A stretch of 64,000 nt of DNA from Siphonodentalium dalli (GCA_032622095.1 CP136066.1:194546816-194610815); one strand, 5' to 3'; numbered from the stretch's first letter, positions 22,484 to 34,426 are shown. Translations and numbers: made by a program. The notes: generated by a model not told the origin, from the sequence alone.

Positions 22484-25271
22484 GTTCTCTAGAAATTCAC
22501 AGGGGACCATCTAGATGATGTCAAAGGGTCTATACTATGAGTAGCTTTTTACGAGAAAGATAATGGTCGGGGTTAGAATTTTCTAAAGTGACGCCGTTGT
22601 TGTCAGGGGCAGAAAAGGGGGAGGGGCAGAAAAAAAAATTGTCGCCGATTGCCACCAAACTTATATATAATCATCCCCATAATATGAGGAATCTAATGGC
22701 GTGGTTTAAATAAGGCAAAAGTCGCGCCGTTCGCGTCAGGGGTGCCCGGAAGGGGGGGGGGGGGCAGATATTTTTTTCTGTCGCCGATTGCCACGAAACA
22801 TACATAGAATTATCCCCATGATATGAAGAATCCAACGGTGTGGTTTAAATATGTCAAAAGTGGCGTCGTTTGAGTGAGGGATGAACGGAAGAGGAGAGGG
22901 GCACCAAAATTGATAATTTTAGCGCCGATTTCCACCAAATTGATATATATTCTTCTTCATGATACAAGGAATCTAATTGTGCGATTTAACAACGCCAAAT
23001 TGTTGTTTTTGGATGAGAGATTGGGAGGGGAAGGGCACTAAATTTGTCGCCGATTGCCACCACACTTATTCAAAATCATCCCCATGGTATGAGGAGTCTA
23101 ATTGTGTGGCTTTTATCTGTCAAATGTGGCCTCATTCGAGTCAGGGTTGCATTGAAAGGGACATGGGCACCAAAATTGATGCACAATTTTTTTTAGCGCC
23201 AATTTCCACCAAATTGATACACGTTCTTATCCATGATACGAGGAATCTAATCGTAATTTAAAGACGCCATAGTGGCGCTGTTTGGGTGAGAGATGGAGAG
23301 GGGGGGGATTGGCACCAAATTTGATAAAAAAATAATTTTGTCGCCGATTATCACCAAACTTATAAACAATCATCTCCATGATATCAGGAGTGTAATCGTG
23401 TGGTTTAAGGATGTCACAAGTGGGGCCATTCGAGTCAGTGGTGTATAGAGATTAGAGGGACACAACAATTATATCTATATGTTTAGTGCCGATTTCCACC
23501 AGATTGATACATATTCTTCTCCGTGATACGAGGAATCTTATCGTGTGGTTTAGATACACCAAATTGGTGCCCTATGGGTGAGAGATATGGGGACCTTAAA
23601 TTTGATACGAATTTGTATATACTCGCCAATTTTCACCAATTTCATATATATGCATCTCTAATATCTAATGAGTCTTAGTGTGTGCATCTTGAGTCCGAAA
23701 TAGGGACGGGAGGGTCACCAAAACTGATACAAAATATTTTCAGTACCAATTACCATCAAATTCAGACACGTTCTTCTCAAATGATACAAGAAATAAAATC
23801 GTGCTGTCTGTCTGTCTTTTTGTCTGTCTTTGTGCGTTCTATATATAACTTCACGCGGTACAATCGAGATGGCACCAAGGCGTTCTAAGAGGGGTAACTT
23901 TTTACAAGGAAGATAATGGTACGGGTTAAAATTTTCTAAAATGACGCTGTTGGTGGGAGGGGAAATTAAAAAAATATGGTGAAATAGTTTTGTCGCTGAT
24001 TTCCACCAAACGAATACATAATCACCTTCGCAATATGGCGTTGTTCGAGTCAGCGTTGCATCAACAATTGATTTAATAAACCAAATTCCACCAAATTCAT
24101 ACACGTTTTTCTCTAATTATATACCATGACTTAAATCACACTTGGTGTCGTTTGCGTCACGGATGGCGAGCGGATATGCACTATCATTGATAAGATTGCT
24201 ATTCGCCGATATCCACATATAAGTTATATACAGTCACCAGGCCATCTCCATATCATTTTAAGTAGTTGGGCGTTCACATTTCACAATCCCGACATATGGT
24301 GACCAACATAGGTCACTTGAACAATTATATCTTCTTAACAGTCATATTTATATGGGAATGGCAATCAAGGTATTCACACAATGAGCTAGCAAAAAGAGAT
24401 AACTAGAAGAAGCATTAAACGTATATTTATCATGCTATTGAAGAGATACATATATTCGTGCAAAATGAGATACCTCGAACCGTCAGAGGATTGCATATAC
24501 AATGTATATAATATAACAAAATTTAGTCTGTTCCATTCAATACAGTTTCAACAAAAAGTTACAATTTGTCAAGAGATATGGAAGGCCTGTTCAAAAATAG
24601 TGGTTACAGTGTGCAGTCAAATACAGTTTCTTCTGATATACCAGAAAATGCAGTTAGTAGCACAAGACTGTTCAGGATCCTACCAATACTGACATCTGAC
24701 AAGGGTTTTAGAACAGACTCATCGGCTGACATAAACAACTTAAAATTTCGCTCTGTGCCTGGCACATGTAGCTGATATATGTGCGCAGCAACATTTCGTT
24801 TAAACTAAGAATATTTAGCCAATATACAGCACCATGAACAGAGGAGCACCTGGAAATTTCTTTGAAACATCTGTATCTTCATGGAGATATGATAGCCAGG
24901 TGTCCTCGAGATCGTAGTCCAACCCACTAGATTGATTGATACATCTCAATATGTAAAACCCAATTATCATCTTTTATCGAACTAATGTGTTTATGATGTT
25001 CATGTATCATATTATAACGTCTAATGTATACGCAGTTGTAAATAAATAAATACTTCATTATTTGTGGAACGGATTAATCGCGATAAATAGAATGACAATT
25101 GACAAGGTGAGCCACTACTTATATTCCATGACTGTAATAATCATGTTTGTGATGCTATTTGAATATACAATTTATGAGAAAACGTATAACACTTTAAGCA
25201 AGAGTATTCTATATTCCCAACAAATATCCACAGCATACATTAACCTGGGCAACGCCGGGTAACCCTGCTAG
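22405..25271 (+). mobile_element. 2.87 kb non-autonomous Helitron
   Basis: The 5' end is TC (TCTATATCTATATTTGCGAA). The 3' end is CTAG (25268-25271), preceded by a hairpin, 'acctgg' and 'ccgggt' around 'gcaacg'. The host bases are A at 22404 and T at 25272, the Helitron target. Copies 2 and 4 of unit U read 'cacaaggtacccgatataaa' across this point with no element, which is a paralogous empty site. Next to the 5' end is a (CTGT)n tract, then about a dozen ~145 bp degenerate tandem units with 'gccgatttccaccaaa' and 'atgaggaatctaat'. No Rep/helicase ORF is present, so it would depend on an autonomous relative. Confidence 0.9.
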
Positions 25272-26171
25272 TACACGATATAAATTGAACGGAATGGACA
25301 TTACATACAATAATCAAAAAACGCAAACAATATCTGATAAATAATTTATTTATTAAATATGTATTAATATCACAGTGCAATAATTTGTGCAAACTTACAG
25401 AAAAATTTCATATTATTCATTCCATTTTGGTATATTATTTTGCTTTTTATTTGAATTAATGTAATACGTATATCTACATATAGAAACCAAATTCACATTT
25501 ATTATCGCTATAATGAAACGATGGTCGCCAAAATTTAATTATTCTGGTATATATCCATATGGTGGCGATACCCACACCAGATTAATATTGATTATCCCAA
25601 TTGGCTAAGGAATATCAGACCAATATAATTTGATCTTACAATCCAAAACACTCCACAGAGCTAACTATTCATCTGGAAGGGTGCATGCCATACATGTAGG
25701 AATAATAATTGAGCTTCAGTGCAATTAAATTGCGATTCAGCGCAAAACTATTTCGCTTACAATGAATTGCGCCAAGCATAGTTATTAATAAATGTGAATT
25801 TGGCCTCCCATACATATAAGTTAATTTAGGATTGCAAGTAAAAATATATTTGCCTCCAGATGTAGTCAGAGCTACCGACTCGTTCTACACCGTCTATAAT
25901 ATTTAAAGATACTCAAAGCCTTCGAAGTGTGTTCATGCGAAATAATATAACAGTATGTAAACAACTATCATGTAAACGAACAATGTAAACAACTATCATG
26001 TAAACGAACAAATAGATTGACTTTGTTCTTATTTCCATTATTAATAAGTCTCTAATAATGAGATATCGCATGTCAAAACCATTTTTATGTAAACATTACT
26101 GTTGCAGCGGAATTAACGATAAAATCCAATTTAGTTTCACACGGTACCAAAGTGTAATCAAACGGTAAACA

Positions 26172-27280
26172 TTATACAGTTGTCGCCCGTTGTCGAGGGA
26201 GACATTGAGATTTGTCACCCGCTCGAGAACGGAATGTCTCCCGAGGAGCGAAGCTCCGAGGGAGACATTCCGTTCTCGAGCGGGTGACAAATCTCAATGT
26301 CTCCCGAGAAGAAGGGCAACAACTGTTTTGTTATCCGATTATACCATATAATAAAATCCTTGCCATCCACACGCACGATGTTGCACTGAGTCACGAGTGC
26401 TTTCTTTCCAGATTATGTATATTGTCAGTAAAACTTATCGTCCCACAGCATTTCTGTTACATAAACGATAGTCAAGCTGTTAAGCGTTTGATAATCCGCG
26501 TTTATTTACGATCAATTTGGTGGTTAAATCGTCAATATCGGTCCATGCAATGTAAACCAATAAGCCATATCATGGACGTATATATACATCGCTGGCCATA
26601 TAGGCATGTTCTCGTCTTCTGCAATGTGGCATATTCAATGTCGTCTTGTGCGCGCAATTTACTCACGATGTTAATTTCATAACGGTCTTCCCCGAAAGCT
26701 ACTGGGAAGTTGTCAATTTCATTAATGTACATTCATATGTGTCGGTGCTCATGGCGATCCTCACATAAAATACTTCTATGATCACATTGCAGACATCGCG
26801 GAGGATAAGTACCATTCATTCGCGACAAACGTATGCATTACGTTGTCTACCAGGAACATTTATAACCAACCTCAAGGGGTCCTCTCTTTCAATCTTGCAT
26901 CATATTGTCGATATGAACAAATTGATTCACCGAGATGTTTCGATGTAAAAAGTAAATAATAACGCTTGTCCAATAAAAATATCAACTTAAAAGTTCGAAT
27001 ATTAGTGTTCACTAAATATATGCAAATTAGCAAACACCACAACTGGCGTGTATTGCGAATCCGTGGGGTATATAAGATCTATGATTTTTTAGTATGTATA
27101 GTGTTGTGAAATAGATGAGTTACTGCAGTGTGTGTTTGGAGATATTCTTGCAATATAACATCAGGCGGGCGACAAAAACAATGTCTCCCGGCTCAGCGGG
27201 CGACAGTGTGATTTGTCGCCCGGCACGTGACAGGACATGGGCCAATCAGAAGGGTGGAAAATAGGGAGGAGGATAACAAT
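26172..27280. mobile_element. ~1.1 kb insertion in unit U copy 1, including a hairpin
   Basis: Unit copy 3 reads 'aaacggtaaccattggaaat' through this point without interruption. The inserted DNA starts with the 26176-26326 hairpin and ends after 'tttgtcgcccggcacgtgac'. Its right half (26690-27215) recurs inverted at 38199-38737. No terminal inverted repeats or clear target duplication are seen, so the class is unknown. Confidence 0.6.
26176..26326. repeat. 151 bp hairpin palindrome with 'ggagacatt' motifs
   Basis: 'acagttgtcgccc' pairs with 'gggcaacaactgt'. Inside, 'gggagacattgagatttgtc' and 'cgctcgagaacggaatgtct' pair with exact inverted copies, giving ~70 bp arms around 'gagcgaagctc'. ORFs on both strands beginning MSPARERNV are a symmetry artefact. 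Confidence 0.9.
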
Positions 27281-27770
27281 GGCAATTGTCAAATCATTCG
27301 AACATATTCTGAAAATCATATTCAGAATAAAATATTTGAACTTACTACAGGATTAGCAATGTTTGTTGACAAACACCGTTTTGTTAACATAATAATGGTT
27401 TAAACACGGGAAATTTTGTAATTAGAGAACTATCAATTATCAATGTAAGAACAAAGCTTTATCCATGTTATTATTAGTGGTGATGTTTATACAGAATTTT
27501 ATATTTTTCCACATTTACCCACTGTGAGTGCCTTGGGTATAACATCATTTTGAGTCACACACAGCGACCCATCAACATAGAAGCATCTGTCACCAGGAAA
27601 TAATGTATTCGGTTTATTTCTTACAAAAGGCATTGAAATGATACTATTTTTAAAACATGGCAACATCTTTATTGAAATTCTATCAATTAAAGATAATGAA
27701 AACGTGTTTCAAACTGAAGAGTTTCATAAAATGTAATGTTGTTGGAAGTGTTGCCAAGGAAATATAGAGT

Positions 27771-27887
27771 ATGATATTGAAAATAAAACTACTTGGACTT
27801 GAGGACTTGTCCCAAGTCTATCTGTCAAATGACGAATACTTTGAGACGGTTCTATGGTTCAAACGTACTATTAATTCAGAGGTACTA
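27771..27887 (+). pseudogene. Coding-like relic in unit U copy 1
   Basis: A 38-codon frame reads ..LGLEDLSQVYLSND.. and ..LWFKRTINSE.., then stops. The next frame continues with YYDINS-like sequence, broken by stops here. Copies 2 and 4 keep the downstream part open (36502-36687 and 54716-54940). I do not recognise the protein. The non-random residue composition and complementary open segments suggest a decayed exon carried by the repeat, but chance cannot be excluded. Confidence 0.3.
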
Positions 27888-28085
27888 TGATATTAATTCA
27901 GCGAAGAAACATTGAGAAAGTTATTGCCGAATTGCGATAAGATGTTAACGCTGAGAGAGCTCGATATAATCATCGAGTGAGTCGTATCAATGAGAAATTA
28001 TTTACTGGTTACAGCAACTAAATCGTTGAAAGTGTCCTCATTAAAATAAATTGTGGCCTTGACTGGTGTATACAATACATAGAGG

Positions 28086-28226
28086 ATCTCAAACGAGCTA
28101 CTATTTTATACGGAATTTATCAACCGAGTTCACTAAATTCGATTTGAGCCGAGGTTTACCGAGGCTCAAATAGAATTTAGTGGACGAGGTTGATAAATTA
28201 CGTATAAAATAGAACGAGTTTGAGAT
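28086..28226. repeat. 141 bp hairpin, copy 1
   Basis: 'atctcaaacgag' and 'ctcgtttgagat'-like ends enclose 'ggaatttatcaaccgagttc', which pairs with 'ggacgaggttgataaatta'; the centre is 'gagccgaggtttaccgaggctc'. With the flank to 28405 it is an insertion absent from unit copies 2 and 4, which read 'gtgtataaaatacaatctgt'. An inverted half-copy is at 57563-57638. Confidence 0.85.
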
Positions 28227-28950
28227 ACTTTTTATCACATGATCATATAATCGCTAAAATTTTATCGAAAACAACAATTAACTGCAGCCAGCGATCATTG
28301 TCCCAAAGAGCAGCGTGACGTCATTGCACCGCGACGATATTAAACGTGTCTATTACGCTCGAATATTACATCGGAAAATAGTGCTAATCATGTGATAAAA
28401 TCTGATATATATATAACATACATGCACATAAGTTGTTCAGTAGCAACGAATACAGAAATACATTGGCAATGTTAATTCCTCAACCATTTATGTGGGGTTG
28501 TTCGCCCAACAGTACACGTTGGACGCCGATAATTGGGGAGGGTGGGGTATTTTTACACTGAATGTTTTTGTGAAAAATGAGATAGTTGTGGAAATGCCAA
28601 TTTGTAGATGTAGATGTGGATGTTTATTTGTACAATAAATAAGAATTAATAACAATTTGTTAAAGATGGGAACAATTATCTCTTCCTAAATACGTTTTAT
28701 ATAGTTTCCGGGGTATAAAATAATATATGAGACGAAGAAACCTGTCCCGAAACGCTTCTATTAATTAATATTCATTTTATATCGACATTTTCTTATATAA
28801 TGCTATAATCACTTGGGATATTTTTTCGTTACTATATTTATAATCAAACGTGTGGGTGATATCCCGTTGTCTCGCTTGGCTTTCTGCTACAGGAATTCAA
28901 CTCACGATTTGTGTGTCTCCTCTGCGCGAGTATAGTCAGCACACTCGCCT

Positions 28951-29120
28951 GAAGAATACTGAAATTATCGTAACCACAGAAGATGAAGAATACTGAAATT
29001 ATCGTAACCACAGAAGGTGAAGAATACTGAAATTATCGTAACCACAGGAGGTGAAGAATACTGAAATTATCGTAACCACAGAAGGTGAAGATTACTGAAA
29101 TTACCGTGACCACAGAAGGT
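28951..29120 (+). repeat. 34 bp tandem array, 5 units
   Basis: Unit 'gaagaatactgaaattatcg' plus 'taaccacagaaggt'. The array lies 125 bp past the stop codon of the ParB-like gene. The paralogous arrays have 6 units (41282-41485) and 3 units (57873-57976). Confidence 0.95.
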
Positions 29121-29244
29121 GCATACTCCAGTCTCATATCCGAAGATAATCATATAATTATTTATCACATCTGCGTGCAAAAGGATCGCACTATTATTCT
29201 AAATTTGCCGTATATTTAGAGTATGTACCACATACATCGCATCA

Positions 29245-29712
29245 CTAGTAATCAGAATCGTCGTCGGAATAACATCCACCACCGCGTATTTTGATGGAGC
29301 GGCCATTGTTTTTTGTTGTATATTTTCTTCCGGGGATTGAGCCTTCGTTAACAGGTACGTCGCTGATATGCCCAGAAGCTTCTAATTTTTTAAAGACATA
29401 TAGCCGTCGATTACCCCCGGAGTACCATTCACCGTCCTTATATTCCACAGTTATAGTTGGAAAATTTTCAACAGAGTAATCTCCTCTTTGAATCTCACAG
29501 ATGGTCTCGCTCAGTGATTTCCCAGAATCAAAGTATCCTTTAATACTATCCTGGCTATAACGTATCTCCGATGGACTCAAGCTAAAAGCCATATTAATGA
29601 TCAATCCTTGTGTTTTATTTGGCGGACAGTTAGTCAAAATATCCTTATTTTTATACAAGTTTAGCACTTGCGTTGTGAATATTCTCGACAAGAATCTACA
29701 CGAAAATGCCAC
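29245..29712 (-). CDS. ParB/sulfiredoxin-like small protein, copy A (155 aa)
   Basis: Intronless ORF. Residues 41-115 carry 'LSPSEIRYSQDSI' (45-57), 'FDSGKSL', 'FPTITV' (84-89) and 'WYSGGNRRLYVFKKLEASGH' (96-115), then a KYTTKNNGRSIKIRGG block and an acidic end (DDDSDY). The core matches the gene at 8063, so the conserved domain starts at Met41 (29592). The preceding 40 residues, MAFSCRFLSRIFTTQ..., are basic/hydrophobic and acid-poor for the first 20. They could be a mitochondrial-type presequence or may be untranslated if Met41 is used. The GNRRL loop and preceding P.I.V strand suggest a ParB-N/sulfiredoxin-like fold (inference). A TATAAG motif lies 48 bp upstream. The gene is identical in protein to 41610-42077 and lies in the same 12 kb duplication. 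Biological role unknown. Confidence 0.7.
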   Translation of the reverse strand: MAFSCRFLSRIFTTQVLNLYKNKDILTNCPPNKTQGLIINMAFSLSPSEIRYSQDSIKGYFDSGKSLSETICEIQRGDYSVENFPTITVEYKDGEWYSGGNRRLYVFKKLEASGHISDVPVNEGSIPGRKYTTKNNGRSIKIRGGGCYSDDDSDY

Positions 29713-29759
29713 AGGACCGCACGGGTTCGATATGACAGTTTTTGTTTTTAAAATGGAAT

Positions 29760-29767
29760 CTTATATA
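29760..29767 (-). promoter_or_regulatory. Putative TATA box, ParB-like copy A
   Basis: The minus strand reads TATATAAG in 'gcgtatataagattcc', 48 bp before Met1. This would give a ~20 nt leader for Met1. Confidence 0.4.
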
Positions 29768-30382
29768 CGCAATTATATATCGAAAGGTTACAAATCAATA
29801 ATCATGTATTGCATATATATATATATAGCTCTTTTCTGTTTCACATTCGGTTTCTATTTTCTCCATTCAGCGTGGACTGTATAAACCCATCCGGAATAAA
29901 TTATGAGAGATCTGTTGTGAGGTGTTTACATGGTTTATATATAGCCGATTCTCATCGTCATAAGTATTGCGACATTATACGCAAGCATTACCACAACATA
30001 TACCGAATACTCCGCATGTGCATGGTTTCTCAAGTCGACTTGTAGATACGCGAGATTTTATGTTCTTTTTTTTGTTTTTTGTATATATGCATGAACCGGG
30101 TTTCTTTGATGAGTGTGAATACCTTCATATTGTGTGCCTTTCTCAGTAGCCAGATTCAGTTACAGGTACATGTAACTTGTGTCACTGCGTCACTGATATG
30201 GAGATACACTTGGTGGGAAAAGTCACGCGATGTTACTGCGTCAAATATACACGATTTATATATGGACCCAATGTCTATCGAATATTGTACATAATAGTCG
30301 GACAGCGAAGACAAGCTGTCACAAGTGTGACCACCTATACACTTCATTTGGCTTCAATCAAAAATCATATCCCAGTCTTCCA

Positions 30383-30470
30383 CAGTCTAATAAAAAACAG
30401 ACCGTTTTTCATTCAATCAATTTACGTAAGTTGATTGAAATGAAACACGGTCTGGTTTTATATTAGACTG
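30383..30470. repeat. 88 bp hairpin, copy A
   Basis: 'cagtctaataaaaaacagac' pairs with 'gtctggttttatattagact', and the inner 'cattcaatcaattta' pairs with its complement. Present also in copy 2 (43609-43696). Confidence 0.85.
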
Positions 30471-30744
30471 ATAAAAGAGTAACACAGAGTGTGACATTCA
30501 TATATATAGTATAAATATAAAAAGTATAGATATATAAATATAACAAGAATGCAGCTTGACAGTTCTGCAGAGGGACAAGATAGTGAATAAACATAGCTTA
30601 GTAATGACTACTAAATATATACTCGTACCTTTATATATATATACAAACATGAATAATCAACCCGTGCCATCACACCCTCCTCCCTCAACAGGTCTGTCAT
30701 ATTGCTTAGGAAATACTAGTAAGAGAAACAACAGCTCTTCGCCA

Positions 30745-30932
30745 CCTGAATCAAGTGACTTTGGTTGGCAATGGTAACACATGTTACAAGTTACACGTGG
30801 CTTAACCTTGATAATATATAAACAACGATATGTTTTTTCAAAATGTTCGATATATCTATACCGTCACTAGTCCGGTTTAGTCACACGTGCGTATAACTTG
30901 TAACGCGTGTTGCCATTGCCAACGAGACACCT
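30745..30932. repeat. Inverted repeat 'ggcaatggtaacacatgtta'
   Basis: 'ggcaatggtaacacatgtta' (about 30768) is inverted as 'taacgcgtgttgccattgcc' (to about 30920), with outer 'cacctgaatcaagtga' and 'tgactcgtgtga' blocks. It is duplicated with the surrounding block near 43970-44155. Confidence 0.75.
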
Positions 30933-31204
30933 GACTCGTGTGACGCGAGCTGACTTATTGCGACGTTGGCGTTTTTTTATGAACAAAGAAGTCAAATTCT
31001 GGCAAAAATATGACTCCATTTGACGATGAGACACATATCGAGATATTATTTTGAAGATTGCTTAAGTTATCATTTAGACAACCCAAATATTATGATTTCT
31101 AACACAGGAGCATGTCGTTAAAACGAGTACAAATATAAATTTTACAAAATTTAAATTGAAAACGAACGCGCCACTTAAACACACCTCTTCGTGTATTGAA
31201 ATAT

Positions 31205-31585
31205 TTAAAGTGATGTGAAACACTCCGGTTGGGTGATCAAATAGAAAAATAGAATACTCTTGCTCAAAGTAGTTATTTTTATGAATATTAATCCAAATTA
31301 AAAACACACACCGCCAGTCTTATATATTTATTAAATGCAATGCGTATCGATGGCGAAATCATTTGCGTTAGTTTATTGCCGATTGTAGCGTCCCGAATCG
31401 AGATGTAAATATTTACAATTGAGCGTAGTTCAGACGGTGTTTTCTATGGAGTGCATGGTATGGTCGATTTCTTTGAGATTCTGGGCAATGTTAGTAGAAT
31501 GCTACATTCCCCCCAGTTATATAGCATAGAGTCTGAATACTAATTTATCAGTTTCTCGCACCCGAATAAGTCCATAATATGTTAA
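31205..31585 (-). mobile_element. TTAA-flanked MITE, family F4, copy 4
   Basis: Reverse orientation: starts TTAAAGTGATGTGAAACACT and ends 'taagtccataatatg' then TTAA. Duplicated at 49387-49770. Confidence 0.75.
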
Positions 31586-33500
31586 TATGCCAAAATCAAT
31601 CGCATATTTGAATGCACTTTGCCACTCTATTCCTATATTTAATGATAATTACGAAGTGACTTCGGAGTACAAAATAGGCGTGATGTCAGTTTCCAAATCA
31701 ACGATCAATATACACAGTGCGTGCTCGCCAATATGACATTGACTTAATTTTCAATGAAACACTGATTTGCAATTATTGCTTAAACAATAAGTTTTGTACA
31801 AAAGGTGGGTTTTTTATTTTAATCAATAAATATTTATTTTTAAATGGATGGTATATTTTCTCCTGTGATAAAGTGGTACCCATCTGCCGGTGCTCTCCGT
31901 ACATGTTTTGTTCAGCGTCTGTTTTCGCAGTTTTGGAACAGGTTGTCCCAAACTTTTGTATATTATAATTGGAAAATATAGCATTTACTCGATCGATTGT
32001 CATCGGAAATTTAAGAATCGGTTCAGGCATCTGTTGAATATTGCTCAAGTTATCATCCGGACAACCCCAAAATAAAATTTCTAAGTCGAAAAGGAGCATA
32101 ACTCCATCAAAATGCAACAGACCATGATCAAAATCGAACTTGACTTGTGTCTTCTCAAATGTGAACCACGTACCAAATATCAGGAAATTCAGTTGAATAC
32201 TGCTCTAGTTATCATCCGGATAACTCAAACACAACGATTTCTAATTCGAAAAGGGGCATAACTTCGTAAACATCAATGGACCATGACCAAAGTGGAATAT
32301 GACCTGTGTCTTCTCAAATGTAAACCACGTACTAATATCAGGAAATTCATTTGAATACTGTTCAAGTTATCATCCGCACCACCCGGACGGACATATATAC
32401 ACATGGACGCACATACATGCGGAGTATAATTGTCCTCCGAAAAGATTTCAGGGAACAAAAATGGATAAACCTCCAAATATCGGACCGTGAACAAATTCAA
32501 ACTTGATACATAACAAATCCCATAGAATTGTGATTACTATTGTCTAAGTTATGATCTGGACAACCAGGACGGATCGACGCACCGACAAAAGGTACGTACA
32601 CATGTAAATCTTGTAAAAATGGGCGAACCAAGCCCAAAATCGAACTCGAGATCTATCGTAACGTTGTATAAATCTGGAAACCAAACTTCATTCCATTAAG
32701 TCAACAATAATCAGGTTATCAACCGGAAACCACGGACATCGGAAGTTCAAAGTGTAAACACATCCGCAACTCTGGTAAAATGGGTGGCCTGATCCAGAAA
32801 TCCGTCTCGAACTGTAAATACATGTACATACCAAATGCCATTGCTAAAGCATCATTTACGACTATAGTTAACACAAAGGAAATGCTCAGATAATAAGTTC
32901 AACACATGACCATGTTGAACTAATTATCTAAATATTTCATTTAATAAATAGTAATCCTTCTGTACTTTTATTTATCTGCGGTCTGCTTATTCCCGCCCAC
33001 CGGGTGTATATTATTGCCTCGTTGTGTTCTGGTGAGATGATAGGAGCTATGGAGATATCTCACCGAAACAACATATTTCGGGTTTCACACGATGCGAGTT
33101 ATTTTAGGAAATTGCAGTAGAACGAAGAGTAATTACCACAATATACACAAAAGGTGACATCCAATGTTTTTCTGTGTATATTTTCCAAGATTAGTAAAAT
33201 AACCAAGACAACAGGTATCATTTGCAGAAGCTGCATGCAATTTAATTTGGGTAATTATACAACAAACTGTTACACGAAATATGACAAATAAACAGGTAAT
33301 GGAAATAACTTCGATGAGAAAGGGTTATTTAACAATGTCTGACGTTGCATATATTCTACTAGATACATATTATTCGATGCCTTCAATTTACTAAAGCTAA
33401 TACGGAGGTACAGGTAGCTCGAGTAACTCCAGTGGTGATACCATGCATGCAGTAGCGTTCTTTCACACGTGTGCCGCGTGACTCACACACCGAGTGAGGC
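31586..33500. repeat. Diverged ~180 bp repeats and spacer (block 1)
   Basis: About five degenerate units between 31990 and 32860 carry 'agttatcatccggacaac', 'cataactccatcaaaatg', 'gaccatgaccaaagt', 'tcttctcaaatgtgaaccac' and 'accaaatatcaggaaatt'. This wording resembles repeats I associate with molluscan genomes (from memory, not checked). 32860-33500 shows nothing further. The whole stretch recurs at 49771-51690. Confidence 0.6.
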
Positions 33501-34426
33501 CAGTACACGGATCAGCCATTAATGTCCGCGCCAGATCTGACAGCGTACTACACGGGGGGGGGGGGGGGTGTGCAGAGAGTAAATTCTAAAATGGCCACCG
33601 GGGGCTATGTTTATTTGCCGAATGACCCCAAAATGACTCGTTCCAATCTACATGTTAATGTCAACATCCATGACAGATCGGTCTATAACCCATGCTAATC
33701 GGATCAGCCATTAATGTCCGCGCCAGATCTGACAGCGTACTACACCGGGGGGGGGGGGGGGGGGCAAATGACTCGTTGCCACCAAGAGGTCACTCCGATG
33801 TCAAAGGATTTAGTGATGCAAAGAGTAAAATCCAAGATGGCCGCCAGTGGCCATGTTTTTTGGACGATTCATCCTAAAATAACTCGTTCTCATCTACATG
33901 TAAATGTCAACATTCATGACAAATTTTATGATGATCAGACAAACAGTACGGCCTGCAGCCAGCGCCAATGGATTCAAATTTGAAATCCAAGATGGCCACC
34001 AGCGGCCATGTTTTTTGGCCGAATGACCCCAAAATGACTTCTTCCCATCCACATGTCATTGTCAACATTCATGACAAATTTCACAAAGATCCGACCAAAG
34101 ATACCTGTAGCCCGCGCGAAATTATTTAGTGATGCAAAGAGTAAAATCCAAGATGGCTGACAACGGCCATGTTTTTTGGCCAAATGACCCCAAAATGACT
34201 CGTTCCCATCTACATGTCATTGTCAACATTCATGACAAATTTCACAAAGATCTGACCAAAGATACCTGTAGCCCGCGCGAAATTATTTAGTGATGCAAAG
34301 AGTAAAATCCAAGATGTCGCCCCGGTGATCAATATGAAGTTTGGTAATGATCAGATAAGATATGTGGTCTGTAGGATGTGTCAAAGGATTTAGTGAAGCA
34401 GAGAGTATAATCCAAGATGGCCACCA
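33500..34426. repeat. ~170 bp tandem repeats built on 'ccaagatggccgccagtggc' (block 1)
   Basis: Each unit has a semi-palindrome 'gatggccaccagcggccat', then 'gttttttggccgaatgaccc', 'atgactcgttcccatctaca' and 'caacattcatgacaaatt'. Two G homopolymers (about 33555 and 33748) mark a doubled 'ggatcagccattaatgtccg' segment. The block 2 equivalent is 51690-52668. Confidence 0.8.

Larger units (their letters stand above)
22106..28080 (+). repeat. Paralogous unit U, copy 1 (interrupted)
   Basis: The ancestral ~2.2 kb sequence survives as 22106-22404, 25272-26171 and 27281-28080. It begins 'cttgatgtggcctaaagtga' and runs to 'ggccttgactggtgta'. Three other direct copies are at 34427-36745, 38739-40400 (left-truncated) and 52669-54985. 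Copy 1 is broken by a Helitron and a ~1.1 kb insertion, both missing from copies 2 and 4. Internal features include a doubled ~29 bp 'gtaaacaactatcatgtaaa' repeat (25950-26010) and a coding-like relic. Confidence 0.85.

Noticed and set aside
26096-26682. ORFs starting MSPARERNV on both strands
   Set aside because: They read through the hairpin at 26176-26326, whose symmetry gives the same peptide on both strands.
28951-29120. CRISPR-like array
   Set aside because: Unit is contiguous 34 bp with no variable spacers, and the context is eukaryotic.
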